Below, one piece after another: positions 1 through 6,615 of a stretch of DNA of 8,171 nt. Source of the DNA: Ignavibacteriaceae bacterium (GTDB lineage: Bacteria > Bacteroidota > Ignavibacteria > Ignavibacteriales > Ignavibacteriaceae). The first letter of the stretch is position 1; the number at the start of each line of letters is the position of its first letter. The position numbers were made by a program, and so were the translations under genes. The DNA lies in the NCBI GenBank assembly GCA_031292465.1, contig JARLHB010000421.1:1-8171 (forward strand), read 5' to 3'. Under the pieces are notes generated by a model. It worked only from the letters and a program-made list of their open reading frames with translations. It was not told the DNA's origin and did not search any database.

Positions 1-2418
1 ATAGACTGTAGTTATATCAGATAATTGCGGAACACGAAATACTTCCTGGTAACGGTCTTCGCCTATATTTATTCCTTCTTCACGTTCCCATTTAACTTTC
101 AAATTAAAAACATATACTCTTGCTCTTACCTTTAATTTATTTACCGGCCTGTGATTCGTATTGATTACCGATACCTGATAATCATTCGCATTCATCTGAA
201 TGTGTAAAGATTCACATGCTTTTTTCGTAAAATAATAACCTGCATGCGGATTGAGATACCAATCATATATACTCCATAAAACATCAGGAGCGCTGCAATT
301 CAATTTCCACAACATTACACCGCTTGTAATATCCCACATGCGTGAATTTGCTGCTTCAAACATTGCTCTGTAGCCATCTGCGTTTACTATCTGGGCTATT
401 CTTACATAATCTTCTATGCTTTTTGTATTAAATCCGTAATTGTTCCTGATTGCATCATCATAAGATTTGTATGCATAACCATTAACATCCCATACGCCAT
501 GCTCTGCCCAAACGCTGTCAAGTGGAAATATAGGGTTGTCTTTTTTACTTCCCGGGTTAAAGATGAATTTTTTTAAGCTGCTTAATGTAGGAACCGATGG
601 AATCCCAAGTTCATCTCTGAACATCTGAAGTTTTACTTCATCAATCTTATTAAAAAAGTATGCAGAAGGATGCCATGTATAACCTGGAGCGCCTATATCT
701 GTTACACCAACAGGCATCTCATCTTTTATATATGGGGTTATTTTTTCCCAATCCCACAATGTACTTGAAGTTGGGATAAACGGCCTTGTCTTATCCAAAT
801 TTTTCAGGTCATCCCTTAAAGCAAAATATAAATCAGGTCCCGGAACATTTTCATTTTCTGCGCACCATACTACAAGGCTGGGATTATTCCTGTATCTCAA
901 AACAATATCATGTGCATTCTTTATTGCTAAATAATGATCCAACGGGAAATATGCGGTTTTTGTTCCCGGCACTGTAGTCCAGCACTGATAAAATGTTTCC
1001 CACAACATTATGCCGTATTTGTCGCAGGCATCCATAAAATCTTCATTTGGCGACGGCATATCTTCAGTACCCAGCATATTCATATTTGCATTTGTCAGCA
1101 GCCGTGCTTCATCATATAGTCTTTTCTTACTTAAATCAAGCAGCATATCAGGCTGAATCCAGCCGCCTTTACAAAACACTCTCTTACCATTAATAGAGAA
1201 CACCATTCCGTAATTTCCATCAATCTCCTTAAGCGCGCTTGTTACTTCTCTTATTCCAAACGAGGTGTTTTTTTGTGCTGAAACTTTCCCGTCATATTCA
1301 AAACTTAATTGTAAATTATGCAGGTACTGTTCTCCATACCCGGTCGGCCACCATAAATATGGATTCTTTATTGCCAGCTGCGGAAAGTCTTTATAAGTTA
1401 AAGTTACAGTAATTGCATCATTTGCAGGTACTTCCACTTCTTTCTCAAACGTTACACTCTGCATATTACCGGGAAGTTTTTTAGTATAACCTCCCATGTC
1501 CATTTCTGTTAATAAGTCTATCTTACCTTTCAGTACTCCACTAACTTTCTTGTTGCTTGAATTAGTTAACGTAGTGGTTACGCTTAAATTTGCCAGCGTC
1601 GTATCCGGCAGCGGCAAATCCGTAACTATATATGGATTGATAACATCTACATCATCTGTAAAGCTTAAAAACACATCCTGATATATGCCCATATTCCTGT
1701 CTCTTACAGGCATGGCACAGTCCCATCCTCCGGATATTTTAAGGGTAAGATCCTTAAATATTTCTTCAGCCGGCCCTCTGCTGCTTCCATTTGGTACTAA
1801 TTGTGCGCCTGGTACTCCGGGGTGATCAACAGGATATATCTTTACTGCTAAAAAGTTAGTTCCATTATTTTTTACCACGCCGGTAACGTTATATTTGAAA
1901 CGCTGAAACATCCCGGCCATTTCAACTGAATCTGCTATCCTTTTACCATTAAGCCAAACTTCTGCTCTATAGTTAATCCCGTTAAAATTTAACCAAATCT
2001 GTCTTCCCTTCTGGTTATCAGGTATTTTGAATTCTGTTCTGAACCAGTAAGGGCTTTGCCATGGGTTTTCATGGTTTGGCAGATAACTATACTTTGCTAA
2101 ATTATATTTTGCATTAAATTCATCTGATATATCAGGTATCAGATAATTATTCATATCAATTCTTGGATCAGGATAGACTCCGTTTTTTACCAAACAGTTT
2201 AAAACCGTGCTTGGTACATCCACCGGATACCATTGAGTTGTGGTGTAATGCCCTGTGGAAATATCCTCAGCAGATGTTTTTTCTAGAGCTGTGGATTTTA
2301 ATTGCCATTTAGATAAGACAAAGTCCTCATTATGCTCTTTTTTACTGTCCTGTCCAAATAAATTTTGCATTCCGCAAATAATAAAAACTGAAAGAAGTAC
2401 CCTGGAAAATATTTTCAT
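1..2418 (-). CDS. Exported glycoside hydrolase family 2 protein (exo-beta-glucosaminidase / beta-mannosidase-like), C-terminus cut by window edge
   Basis: An uninterrupted frame of 806 codons runs from an ATG at 2418 to base 1 without a stop, so the C-terminus is missing. It starts with a signal peptide (basic start, hydrophobic residues 7-21, likely cleavage near LFG/QDS at 22-23). The GH2 layout follows: a jelly-roll sugar-binding domain at about 60-255 (SPYWFRTEF, WLNFNGINYRAEVWLNGK), an Ig-like domain at about 260-395 ending in WWPTGYGEQYLHNL and FGIREV, then a TIM barrel opening with NGKRVFCKGGWIQPDML. The expected acid/base is Glu523 (NPSLVVWCAENEN) and the nucleophile Glu603 (FRDELGIPSVPTL). 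The segment near 699-755 (SGVMLWKLN, YDWYLNPHAGYYFTKKA, LHIQ) resembles exo-beta-D-glucosaminidases of the CsxA type and plant endo-beta-mannosidases. It likely removes a beta-linked sugar from glycan ends outside the cytoplasm; the exact sugar is undecided. Last visible gene of the operon, 39 bases after the kinase. A weak GAG lies 9 bases before the ATG. Confidence 0.9.
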   Translation of the reverse strand, partial: MKIFSRVLLSVFIICGMQNLFGQDSKKEHNEDFVLSKWQLKSTALEKTSAEDISTGHYTTTQWYPVDVPSTVLNCLVKNGVYPDPRIDMNNYLIPDISDEFNAKYNLAKYSYLPNHENPWQSPYWFRTEFKIPDNQKGRQIWLNFNGINYRAEVWLNGKRIADSVEMAGMFQRFKYNVTGVVKNNGTNFLAVKIYPVDHPGVPGAQLVPNGSSRGPAEEIFKDLTLKISGGWDCAMPVRDRNMGIYQDVFLSFTDDVDVINPYIVTDLPLPDTTLANLSVTTTLTNSSNKKVSGVLKGKIDLLTEMDMGGYTKKLPGNMQSVTFEKEVEVPANDAITVTLTYKDFPQLAIKNPYLWWPTGYGEQYLHNLQLSFEYDGKVSAQKNTSFGIREVTSALKEIDGNYGMVFSINGKRVFCKGGWIQPDMLLDLSKKRLYDEARLLTNANMNMLGTEDMPSPNEDFMDACDKYGIMLWETFYQCWTTVPGTKTAYFPLDHYLAIKNAHDIVLRYRNNPSLVVWCAENENVPGPDLYFALRDDLKNLDKTRPFIPTSSTLWDWEKITPYIKDEMPVGVTDIGAPGYTWHPSAYFFNKIDEVKLQMFRDELGIPSVPTLSSLKKFIFNPGSKKDNPIFPLDSVWAEHGVWDVNGYAYKSYDDAIRNNYGFNTKSIEDYVRIAQIVNADGYRAMFEAANSRMWDITSGVMLWKLNCSAPDVLWSIYDWYLNPHAGYYFTKKACESLHIQMNANDYQVSVINTNHRPVNKLKVRARVYVFNLKVKWEREEGINIGEDRYQEVFRVPQLSDITTVY

Positions 2419-2457
2419 TGATTTTAACTCGTTATTATTAATACGTCATTTTATTCA

Positions 2458-3342
2458 TTATATAGCTAAAGATGCAGCTCCGATAAAGCCGGCATTTGCA
2501 CCCAATGTTGCACAAACTATTTTTGTCTTTTCTGCAGGTACAGGACAAATATGTTTACGCAGGTTACTTTCAAGAGAAGGAGTAAAGAACTTTTGTGCAT
2601 TGGTTATGGACCCGCCTAATATTACTACTTCCGGATCAATCAGATTTATCGTCCATGCAGTTGCTACAGCCAGATGCTTTCCGAATAGTTCCCAGGTTTT
2701 TAAAGCATTGGGATCCGATTTTTCCGCAAGCTGTGCAATTTCCAAAGACGATTTATCATCTCCGCAGATTTCTTTATAAATTCTTGAAACGCCGGAACCG
2801 CACACTAAGTCCTCAATAGTTCCGTCACCGTAAGGTGAACCCCAGATTTCACCGGCAGACCCGGTGAAACCTGCAAAGATTTTCTTGTCCAGAATTATTG
2901 CACAACCAATTCCGGTACCAAGAGTAAAACCAACAACATTATTCTTGCCCACGCCGCCGCCAAATAAGGCTTCACCGTATATCAGGCAATTAGCATCATT
3001 ATTCATGAATACAGGCAGAGAAAAATGGTCTTCGATGGACTTTCTCAAGGGGAAAAAGTGCATGGTTGGTAATTGTGGGCACTCTAAAATAATACCATTC
3101 GTTATATCCAACGGTCCGGTCACACCAAGTCCGATTCCTCTTACTTCATCAATTCCTGCATTAATTCTCTTCAGCGTTTCTTCAACTGACTTAATTATAC
3201 TATCGACAATTACTTCAGGTTTTTCAGTGCTTTCTGTTGGAATTTTCACCGGTTCGCCTAAAACTTTACCATTTTCGGTCATTGCACCGGTTAAAATCTT
3301 AGTACCGCCAAAATCTACTCCGATTAATATATCTTTTTTCAA
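2458..3342 (-). CDS. ROK-family sugar kinase lacking the usual zinc-binding cysteines
   Basis: A 294-residue cytoplasmic kinase of normal ROK length, expected to transfer phosphate from ATP to the 6-hydroxyl of a hexose or amino sugar. Visible family motifs are the N-terminal phosphate loop DFGGTK (10-15), GLGVTGPLD (71-79), the catalytic aspartate in NNDAN (Asp116), LGTGIGCAI (141-149), AGEI (163-166), PEVVILGGSI (237-246) and LGANAGFIGAA (280-290). The signature ExGH...CxCGxxGCxE is not present: the His position is Trp167 and the cysteine cluster is replaced by DGTIEDLVCGSG (173-184) with one Cys. Such zinc-less ROK kinases are known to occur, so this is a subgroup mark and not evidence of decay. 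The start is TTG: it places DFGGTK at the usual distance from the N-terminus, has GAGGAG just upstream, and the first in-frame ATG (Met21) would cut off the phosphate loop. It begins 20 bases after the SIS gene, so it probably phosphorylates the sugar that the SIS enzyme then converts. Substrate unknown: glucosamine, N-acetyl sugars, mannose or glucose are possible. Confidence 0.94.
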   Translation of the reverse strand: MKKDILIGVDFGGTKILTGAMTENGKVLGEPVKIPTESTEKPEVIVDSIIKSVEETLKRINAGIDEVRGIGLGVTGPLDITNGIILECPQLPTMHFFPLRKSIEDHFSLPVFMNNDANCLIYGEALFGGGVGKNNVVGFTLGTGIGCAIILDKKIFAGFTGSAGEIWGSPYGDGTIEDLVCGSGVSRIYKEICGDDKSSLEIAQLAEKSDPNALKTWELFGKHLAVATAWTINLIDPEVVILGGSITNAQKFFTPSLESNLRKHICPVPAEKTKIVCATLGANAGFIGAASLAI

Positions 3343-3345
3343 GTG

Positions 3346-3351
3346 CTCCTC
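3346..3351 (-). promoter_or_regulatory. Ribosome binding site supporting the TTG start of the ROK kinase
   Basis: On the minus strand GAGGAG is followed by CAC and then TTG at 3342. It is the clearest Shine-Dalgarno sequence among the operon genes and lies wholly in the 20-base gap after the SIS stop codon. The spacing is short (3 bases from the end of GAGGAG, 5 if only GAGG pairs), but no other in-frame start exists before the kinase phosphate loop. The nearby ATG overlapping this motif is out of frame and meets TGA after four codons. Confidence 0.6.
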
Positions 3352-3362
3352 ATATTCTAAAA

Positions 3363-4415
3363 TTATTCAGATACAGTTACTTTACCGCCATGAACAAAGT
3401 TTCCAGGCTCCAAACCTTCCGTTAATGCAAGCTGATTAACCATTAGCTGCACAGGGATAATACTTTGGATTGAATACAAATATTCATCAGGCTGGTCTAT
3501 AAAAATTACTTTTACATTTTTCTCGGAAATATCCGGTTTCTTATTTGTAATTAGCAGTACTTTTCCATCATATCCGGCAATATCCGTGGCCATTTTAATA
3601 CTTTGATCATAAGTATTTCCATCGGCTGCAAACAATACAGATACAAAGCCCGGTTTAACCATTTCTATAGGGCCATGACGAAATTCACCGCCCAAAGAAC
3701 CGCTTGAAGGCAGCTTAGCAGCTTCCTTAAACATTAATTCACTCTGACATACAGTTGAATAAGATGGGCCTCTGCCAATAAACTGTAAAAAGTCTATATC
3801 TCCGATAAAATTAAATATATCAGGGACTAGACTTTCCCTTGTTTCAAGCAATGCACTTGTACCAGATATTACTTTTTTTATCTGTGATATTTTATCTTTT
3901 CCCCATTTACCAGCAAGATACCAGCCCAGGATATACACAATCATATTTAAAGAGATAAATGTTTTAGTAGAGGTCATCTCCTCTAAACCTGCTTTACTTA
4001 GTAAAGAAAATTTAGTGTTTATTGCAAGTGTACTTTTCTCCTGGTTTGTAATGCCAATGCAGTGAATGTTAGAAGGAAGCTGTTTTAAAAGCTTTACTAC
4101 TTCATAGCTTTCACCAGATTGCGAAATACATACTAACAGGGTTTTCTCATTAACTAATGAAAAATGATAGTAAAGAAGTTCACTTGTGTTCACAACAAAA
4201 GAAGGTATTCCAAAGCTGTTGAATATACAGGATGCTGCATAAGAAGTGAAAAAAGAACTTCCCATTCCGGTAAAAATTACTCTTTGAAAATTTTCTTTAT
4301 GAAACAACTCTTTTATTCTCTTTAATCTGCTCTCCCCGTCGGTATTACAATAATAATCAAGAGTCAATTCAAGAGATTTTGGTTGTTCTAATATCTCACT
4401 TAAAAACTTATTCAT
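3363..4415 (-). CDS. Stand-alone SIS-domain sugar-phosphate isomerase/deaminase (GlmS isomerase-like, no glutaminase domain)
   Basis: A 350-residue cytoplasmic protein with two SIS (sugar isomerase) domains, matching in layout the C-terminal half of glucosamine-6-phosphate synthase (GlmS) and related AgaS/FrlB-type enzymes. Visible marks are FTGMGSSFFTS (48-58), the phosphate-binding ISQSGES (97-103), MTSTKTF (147-153), IGRGPSYSTVCQSELMFKE (213-231), GGEFRHGPIEM (242-252) and the tail GGKVTVSE (343-350). Aligning KE...GELKHGP of E. coli GlmS without gaps keeps the catalytic Glu (Glu231 here) and ring-opening His (His247), and the tail Lys345 sits where GlmS Lys603 does; GlmS Lys485 is Met here. 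With no glutaminase domain it probably works in the degradative direction, converting an amino-sugar 6-phosphate to a ketose 6-phosphate plus ammonia, or isomerising a hexose phosphate. The ATG at 4415 overlaps the stop of the upstream gene as ATGA, which argues for translational coupling and against in-frame starts further upstream (ATG 4451, TTG 4469). Substrate is inferred. Confidence 0.92.
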   Translation of the reverse strand: MNKFLSEILEQPKSLELTLDYYCNTDGESRLKRIKELFHKENFQRVIFTGMGSSFFTSYAASCIFNSFGIPSFVVNTSELLYYHFSLVNEKTLLVCISQSGESYEVVKLLKQLPSNIHCIGITNQEKSTLAINTKFSLLSKAGLEEMTSTKTFISLNMIVYILGWYLAGKWGKDKISQIKKVISGTSALLETRESLVPDIFNFIGDIDFLQFIGRGPSYSTVCQSELMFKEAAKLPSSGSLGGEFRHGPIEMVKPGFVSVLFAADGNTYDQSIKMATDIAGYDGKVLLITNKKPDISEKNVKVIFIDQPDEYLYSIQSIIPVQLMVNQLALTEGLEPGNFVHGGKVTVSE

Positions 4416-5362
4416 TTTATCGCTTTCACCATTCTTAATTCCCAGTTCCATTTTGGCAAGTCTAAACAATGAGAGTAAAAGACATACAATTCATTGTCAA
4501 AGACATATTGAAAAGCACAGGCATCGTTGTTATGCAATACCGGCGGTTCATCATTTGCTACTTCTTTGTATTTTCCGTCTGGTTTATTGCCTGCATACCC
4601 TAAAGTAACCCATTGATCATTCCACTTTCCTTCTTTGGCTGCTTCAACTAATAAATAATATTTATCATTATAGAATGCAATTGAAGGAGCTGCAAGTGTA
4701 TAAGTTGAAGTGAGGAGAACTTTAGGTTTTGCAGCGGCTATTTTCTGAATGCTCTTGCTTTTCTTAATTTTTATATCCCAATGGTATTTGGTCGTGTCAG
4801 TTCCTCTTTCAACACCACTGTAGTAAACGAGGTAAAAATTCTTGTCTTTTTTGTCAAGATAAATAAAAGGATTTTGATTTTGTTTCCCTTTTTCTCTGGC
4901 TACTACTTCAACTTTATTGCTAAAGTTTATACCATCTTTACTGGAAACCATAACTATACGGCTGTCGTTATCAGAATTGTATTCTGCGTAAAACATATAG
5001 AAGACGGAATTAGTATAAACAACAGTGGGCCATCTGCAGTCTCCATTGATAATAGGATTTCCGGCAAATTTGTCCCAATGCATTAAGTCATTACTTCTTA
5101 CAATTCCGCACTTCCTAAAGCTGGGATCGCCGCCATAGTAACACAGTCCGTAGTAGCCCCAATATTTATACCCGTCTTTATTAACTTCCACTACAGAAAG
5201 AGTATGTACTTTGTCTGCATCCCATTTACCAGGGTCACCCTGAAACATGGCGTAACTTTCAGAAAGTGACGGATAATTAGCAACCTGTCCGTACTGCGTA
5301 TGGCTGCACAAAAAGGTTAGAAGTAATGTTAGAATACTAACTTGAATAAATTTAATTTTCAT
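4412..5362 (-). CDS. Exported five-bladed beta-propeller protein, GH43/GH130-like putative glycosidase
   Basis: A 316-residue protein with an N-terminal signal peptide (KIK, hydrophobic 5-18, likely cleavage just before or after Gln26). The mature part shows repeated propeller blades: KYWGYYGLCYYGG with CGIVRSNDLMHWDKF (66-99), WPTVVYTNSVFYMFYAEYN with RIVMVSSKDGINFS (111-148), QNPFIYLDKKDKNFYLVYYSGV (163-184), APSIAFYNDKYYLLVEAA (225-242) and DACAFQYVFDNELYVFYSH (280-298). This is the fold and length of GH43, GH32/68/117 and GH130 enzymes. Acidic candidates for the active centre are Asp43/Asp48/Asp50, Asp108 in GDCRWP and Glu240, but I could not fit them with certainty to the family triads, so family and activity stay open. 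There is no type IX tail, so it is probably periplasmic. Cys19 is not in a proper lipobox. It sits between the regulator (28-base gap) and the SIS gene (4-base overlap), which ties it to the same glycan pathway. Confidence 0.78.
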   Translation of the reverse strand: MKIKFIQVSILTLLLTFLCSHTQYGQVANYPSLSESYAMFQGDPGKWDADKVHTLSVVEVNKDGYKYWGYYGLCYYGGDPSFRKCGIVRSNDLMHWDKFAGNPIINGDCRWPTVVYTNSVFYMFYAEYNSDNDSRIVMVSSKDGINFSNKVEVVAREKGKQNQNPFIYLDKKDKNFYLVYYSGVERGTDTTKYHWDIKIKKSKSIQKIAAAKPKVLLTSTYTLAAPSIAFYNDKYYLLVEAAKEGKWNDQWVTLGYAGNKPDGKYKEVANDEPPVLHNNDACAFQYVFDNELYVFYSHCLDLPKWNWELRMVKAIK

Positions 5363-5368
5363 TTATTT

Positions 5369-5380
5369 ACCTATAATTTT
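5369..5380 (-). promoter_or_regulatory. Translation leader motif before the propeller gene (AAAATTATAGGT)
   Basis: The 12 bases AAAATTATAGGT on the minus strand end 6 bases before the ATG at 5362. The same 12 bases occur at 6181-6192, 7 bases before the TTG start of the DeoR gene. AGG(T) is the only Shine-Dalgarno-like element here. The short gap after the regulator also leaves room for an internal promoter, since TATAGG could be read as a poor -10 box, but translation initiation is the simpler reading. Confidence 0.45.
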
Positions 5381-5390
5381 TAATGATTTT

Positions 5391-6173
5391 TTATACATTT
5401 ATTATTTCAACACCTAAGTTGTTAAGTTTTTTAATTTCGGGTTTATCCATTACTTTTGTCGTAATAATCTTATCAACATCTTTAATCTGACAGATAATTC
5501 CCCTGCTTCTTCTGCCGAATTTTGAAGAATCAACCAACAAAAAATTTTCACTTGCACGCTGCATCATCACCCGGCTGGTATTAGCTTCGATAACATTCGG
5601 AGTAGTAAGACCGATCTCATAATCTATTCCGTCAACTCCGTGGAATAATTTATCGGCAGATATTTTTCGTAAAGACTCATCTGCGAATGCACCGATTAAT
5701 GTTGAGGTCTTCTTCTGCAAAGAACCACCGGTTAATATTACTTCAACATCAGTATCATTTAATTCTAAGGCTATATTCACTGCATTCGTTATTACTGTAA
5801 TGTTTTTAAGGACTTTCATCCTGCGCGCTAAATAAGTTGTGGTCGAACCGGAATCTAAAATGATTACCTCACCCTCGGATATCATTTTAAAAGCAGCATC
5901 AGCAATACGCTCTTTTTCTTCAGCATATAATTTTTCTTTTTCATTAAGAGCTAATCCTCGGAAAAGGCGTTTATACAGAATAGCACCGCCATGAGTTCTT
6001 TTGAGTGCTCCTTCTTTTGCCAGTTGATCCAGATCTTTGCGAATTGTTACAGAGGTGGTATTGAAAATATCACAAAGATCAGCAATCAGTACCCGCTTCT
6101 CTTTTTCGAGTATTCGAATAATTCCACGAATTCGTTCTTCCTGGAATATTTTGTGCTCTTTGTCCATTTTCAA
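5391..6173 (-). CDS. DeoR-family transcriptional regulator of sugar catabolism
   Basis: A 260-residue protein of normal length for the DeoR/GlpR family. Residues 13-67 form the N-terminal winged helix-turn-helix with the family signature TSVTIRKDLDQLAKEGALKR followed by HGGA. The C-terminal DeoRC effector domain, related to ribose-5-phosphate isomerase folds, shows DSGSTTTYLA (107-116), VITNAVNIALEL (127-138), LTGGSLQKKTSTLIGAFADESL (147-168), HGVDGID (178-184), GLTTPN (188-193) and LLVDSSKFG (212-220). Family members bind operators without ligand and release on binding a phosphosugar, which fits a kinase/isomerase operon. As first gene it is likely autoregulated. Start choice is open: TTG at 6173 lies 7 bases after AAAATTATAGGT, the same spacing class as the propeller gene, whereas ATG at 6167 gives a 258-residue protein with a longer spacing. 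I slightly favour TTG; both keep the whole HTH. Confidence 0.94.
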   Translation of the reverse strand: MKMDKEHKIFQEERIRGIIRILEKEKRVLIADLCDIFNTTSVTIRKDLDQLAKEGALKRTHGGAILYKRLFRGLALNEKEKLYAEEKERIADAAFKMISEGEVIILDSGSTTTYLARRMKVLKNITVITNAVNIALELNDTDVEVILTGGSLQKKTSTLIGAFADESLRKISADKLFHGVDGIDYEIGLTTPNVIEANTSRVMMQRASENFLLVDSSKFGRRSRGIICQIKDVDKIITTKVMDKPEIKKLNNLGVEIINV

Positions 6174-6180
6174 TTAATTA

Positions 6181-6192
6181 ACCTATAATTTT
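6181..6192 (-). promoter_or_regulatory. Translation leader motif before the DeoR gene (AAAATTATAGGT)
   Basis: Identical over 12 bases to the motif before the propeller gene. It ends 7 bases before TTG 6173 and 13 bases before ATG 6167, which is the main argument for the TTG start. Upstream of it the minus strand reads GATAAAATTATAGGT, so a -10-like element (TAAAAT) overlaps, but I see no matching -35. Confidence 0.4.
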
Positions 6193-6223
6193 ATCAGGTA
6201 GTTGTTAGTTTTTCTGCCTCATA

Positions 6224-6243
6224 AAAGAACTCCCCGGTTCTTT
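6224..6243 (-). repeat. Perfect 7-bp inverted repeat AAAGAAC / GTTCTTT in the operon leader
   Basis: Arms at 6224-6230 and 6237-6243 are perfectly complementary around a 6-base G/C-rich centre (TCCCCG on plus). In the minus-strand transcript the hairpin would show CGGGGA in its loop and be followed by only a short U run before AUG AGG. It lies about 50 bases before the DeoR start. It may be a DeoR operator, an RNA hairpin affecting translation or a weak attenuator; the sequence alone does not decide. Confidence 0.45.
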
Positions 6244-6299
6244 CCCATTAGCACCAAAAAAAAAGTAGAAAACCAAGTTTTTGTTTAAGTACTCTTTAC

Positions 6300-6356
6300 A
6301 ATTACCGCCAAACCTTCACTTACTTTTACTTGCTTTTTAGAAAATTTGCGGTAATT
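6300..6356. repeat. Widely spaced 9-bp inverted repeat AATTACCGC ... GCGGTAATT
   Basis: Arms at 6300-6308 and 6348-6356 match perfectly over 9 bases, extend by three more A-T pairs with one bulged base, and enclose 39 bases. Eight of the nine bases (AATTACCG) recur at 6574-6581. GC-containing words stand out in this AT-rich leader. It could be a bipartite operator or the base stem of a leader RNA structure. Confidence 0.4.
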
Positions 6357-6387
6357 TCCTTAACTTTGTTTTACTTTCTTTTTGTTC

Positions 6388-6418
6388 CAATATTAGCAAA
6401 TACTAATTTAAATAGCAA
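6388..6418 (-). promoter_or_regulatory. Candidate Bacteroidota-type promoter for the operon
   Basis: On the minus strand TTG (6416-6418) is followed by 20 bases and TAATATTG (6388-6395), seven of eight fixed-or-free positions of the TAnnTTTG -7 element with TTG at -33. A 5-bp dyad ATTAG-N6-CTAAT (6392-6407) overlaps it, so a repressor could bind there. Use of this promoter would give a leader of about 200 bases before the DeoR gene. Confidence 0.33.
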
Positions 6419-6530
6419 GCTAATTTTACTATTTCATCTATATTTATTTTTCGTTAGTTTGTTTTTAAGCCAGACGGTTGAATTCTAAATAATTTATTTT
6501 ACTTTTTTTCTTTTTGCTTTTATTCTCTTT

Positions 6531-6559
6531 TTTATACTACCCGATTATTAGAATTTCAA
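6531..6559 (-). promoter_or_regulatory. Candidate sigma-70-like promoter, TTGAAA-N17-TATAAA
   Basis: Minus-strand TTGAAA (6554-6559) and TATAAA (6531-6536) are spaced by exactly 17 bases, each one mismatch from the E. coli consensus. In AT-rich DNA such matches arise by chance, and Bacteroidota housekeeping sigma factors prefer a different -7 element, so confidence is low. It would give a leader of about 350 bases. Confidence 0.25.
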
Positions 6560-6615
6560 AGCTTTTTTCATAAAATTACCGGGAAATACCCAAATAGAAC
6601 TTAACAGATTGAATG

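Noticed and set aside
786..1681. Small plus-strand open frames of about 60 codons opposite GH2
   Set aside because: Antisense to a continuous GH2 reading frame, without Shine-Dalgarno sequence or similarity.
2255..3439. Plus-strand open frames of 174 and 191 codons opposite the ROK kinase and the start of the GH2 gene
   Set aside because: They lie antisense to genes with strong family motifs and resemble no protein; composition is that of a complementary-strand shadow.
4416..4469. Longer N-terminus for the SIS protein starting at TTG 4469 or ATG 4451
   Set aside because: It would overlap the propeller gene by many codons; ATG 4415 gives the usual 4-base ATGA overlap and a normal SIS N-terminus.
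5297..5310. Cys19 of the propeller protein as a lipoprotein attachment site
   Set aside because: The preceding residues TFL lack the small residue needed at -1, so a signal peptidase I site near Gln26 is preferred.
6581..6591. Short GGG-AAATA-CCC palindrome
   Set aside because: Only three pairs per arm; expected by chance.
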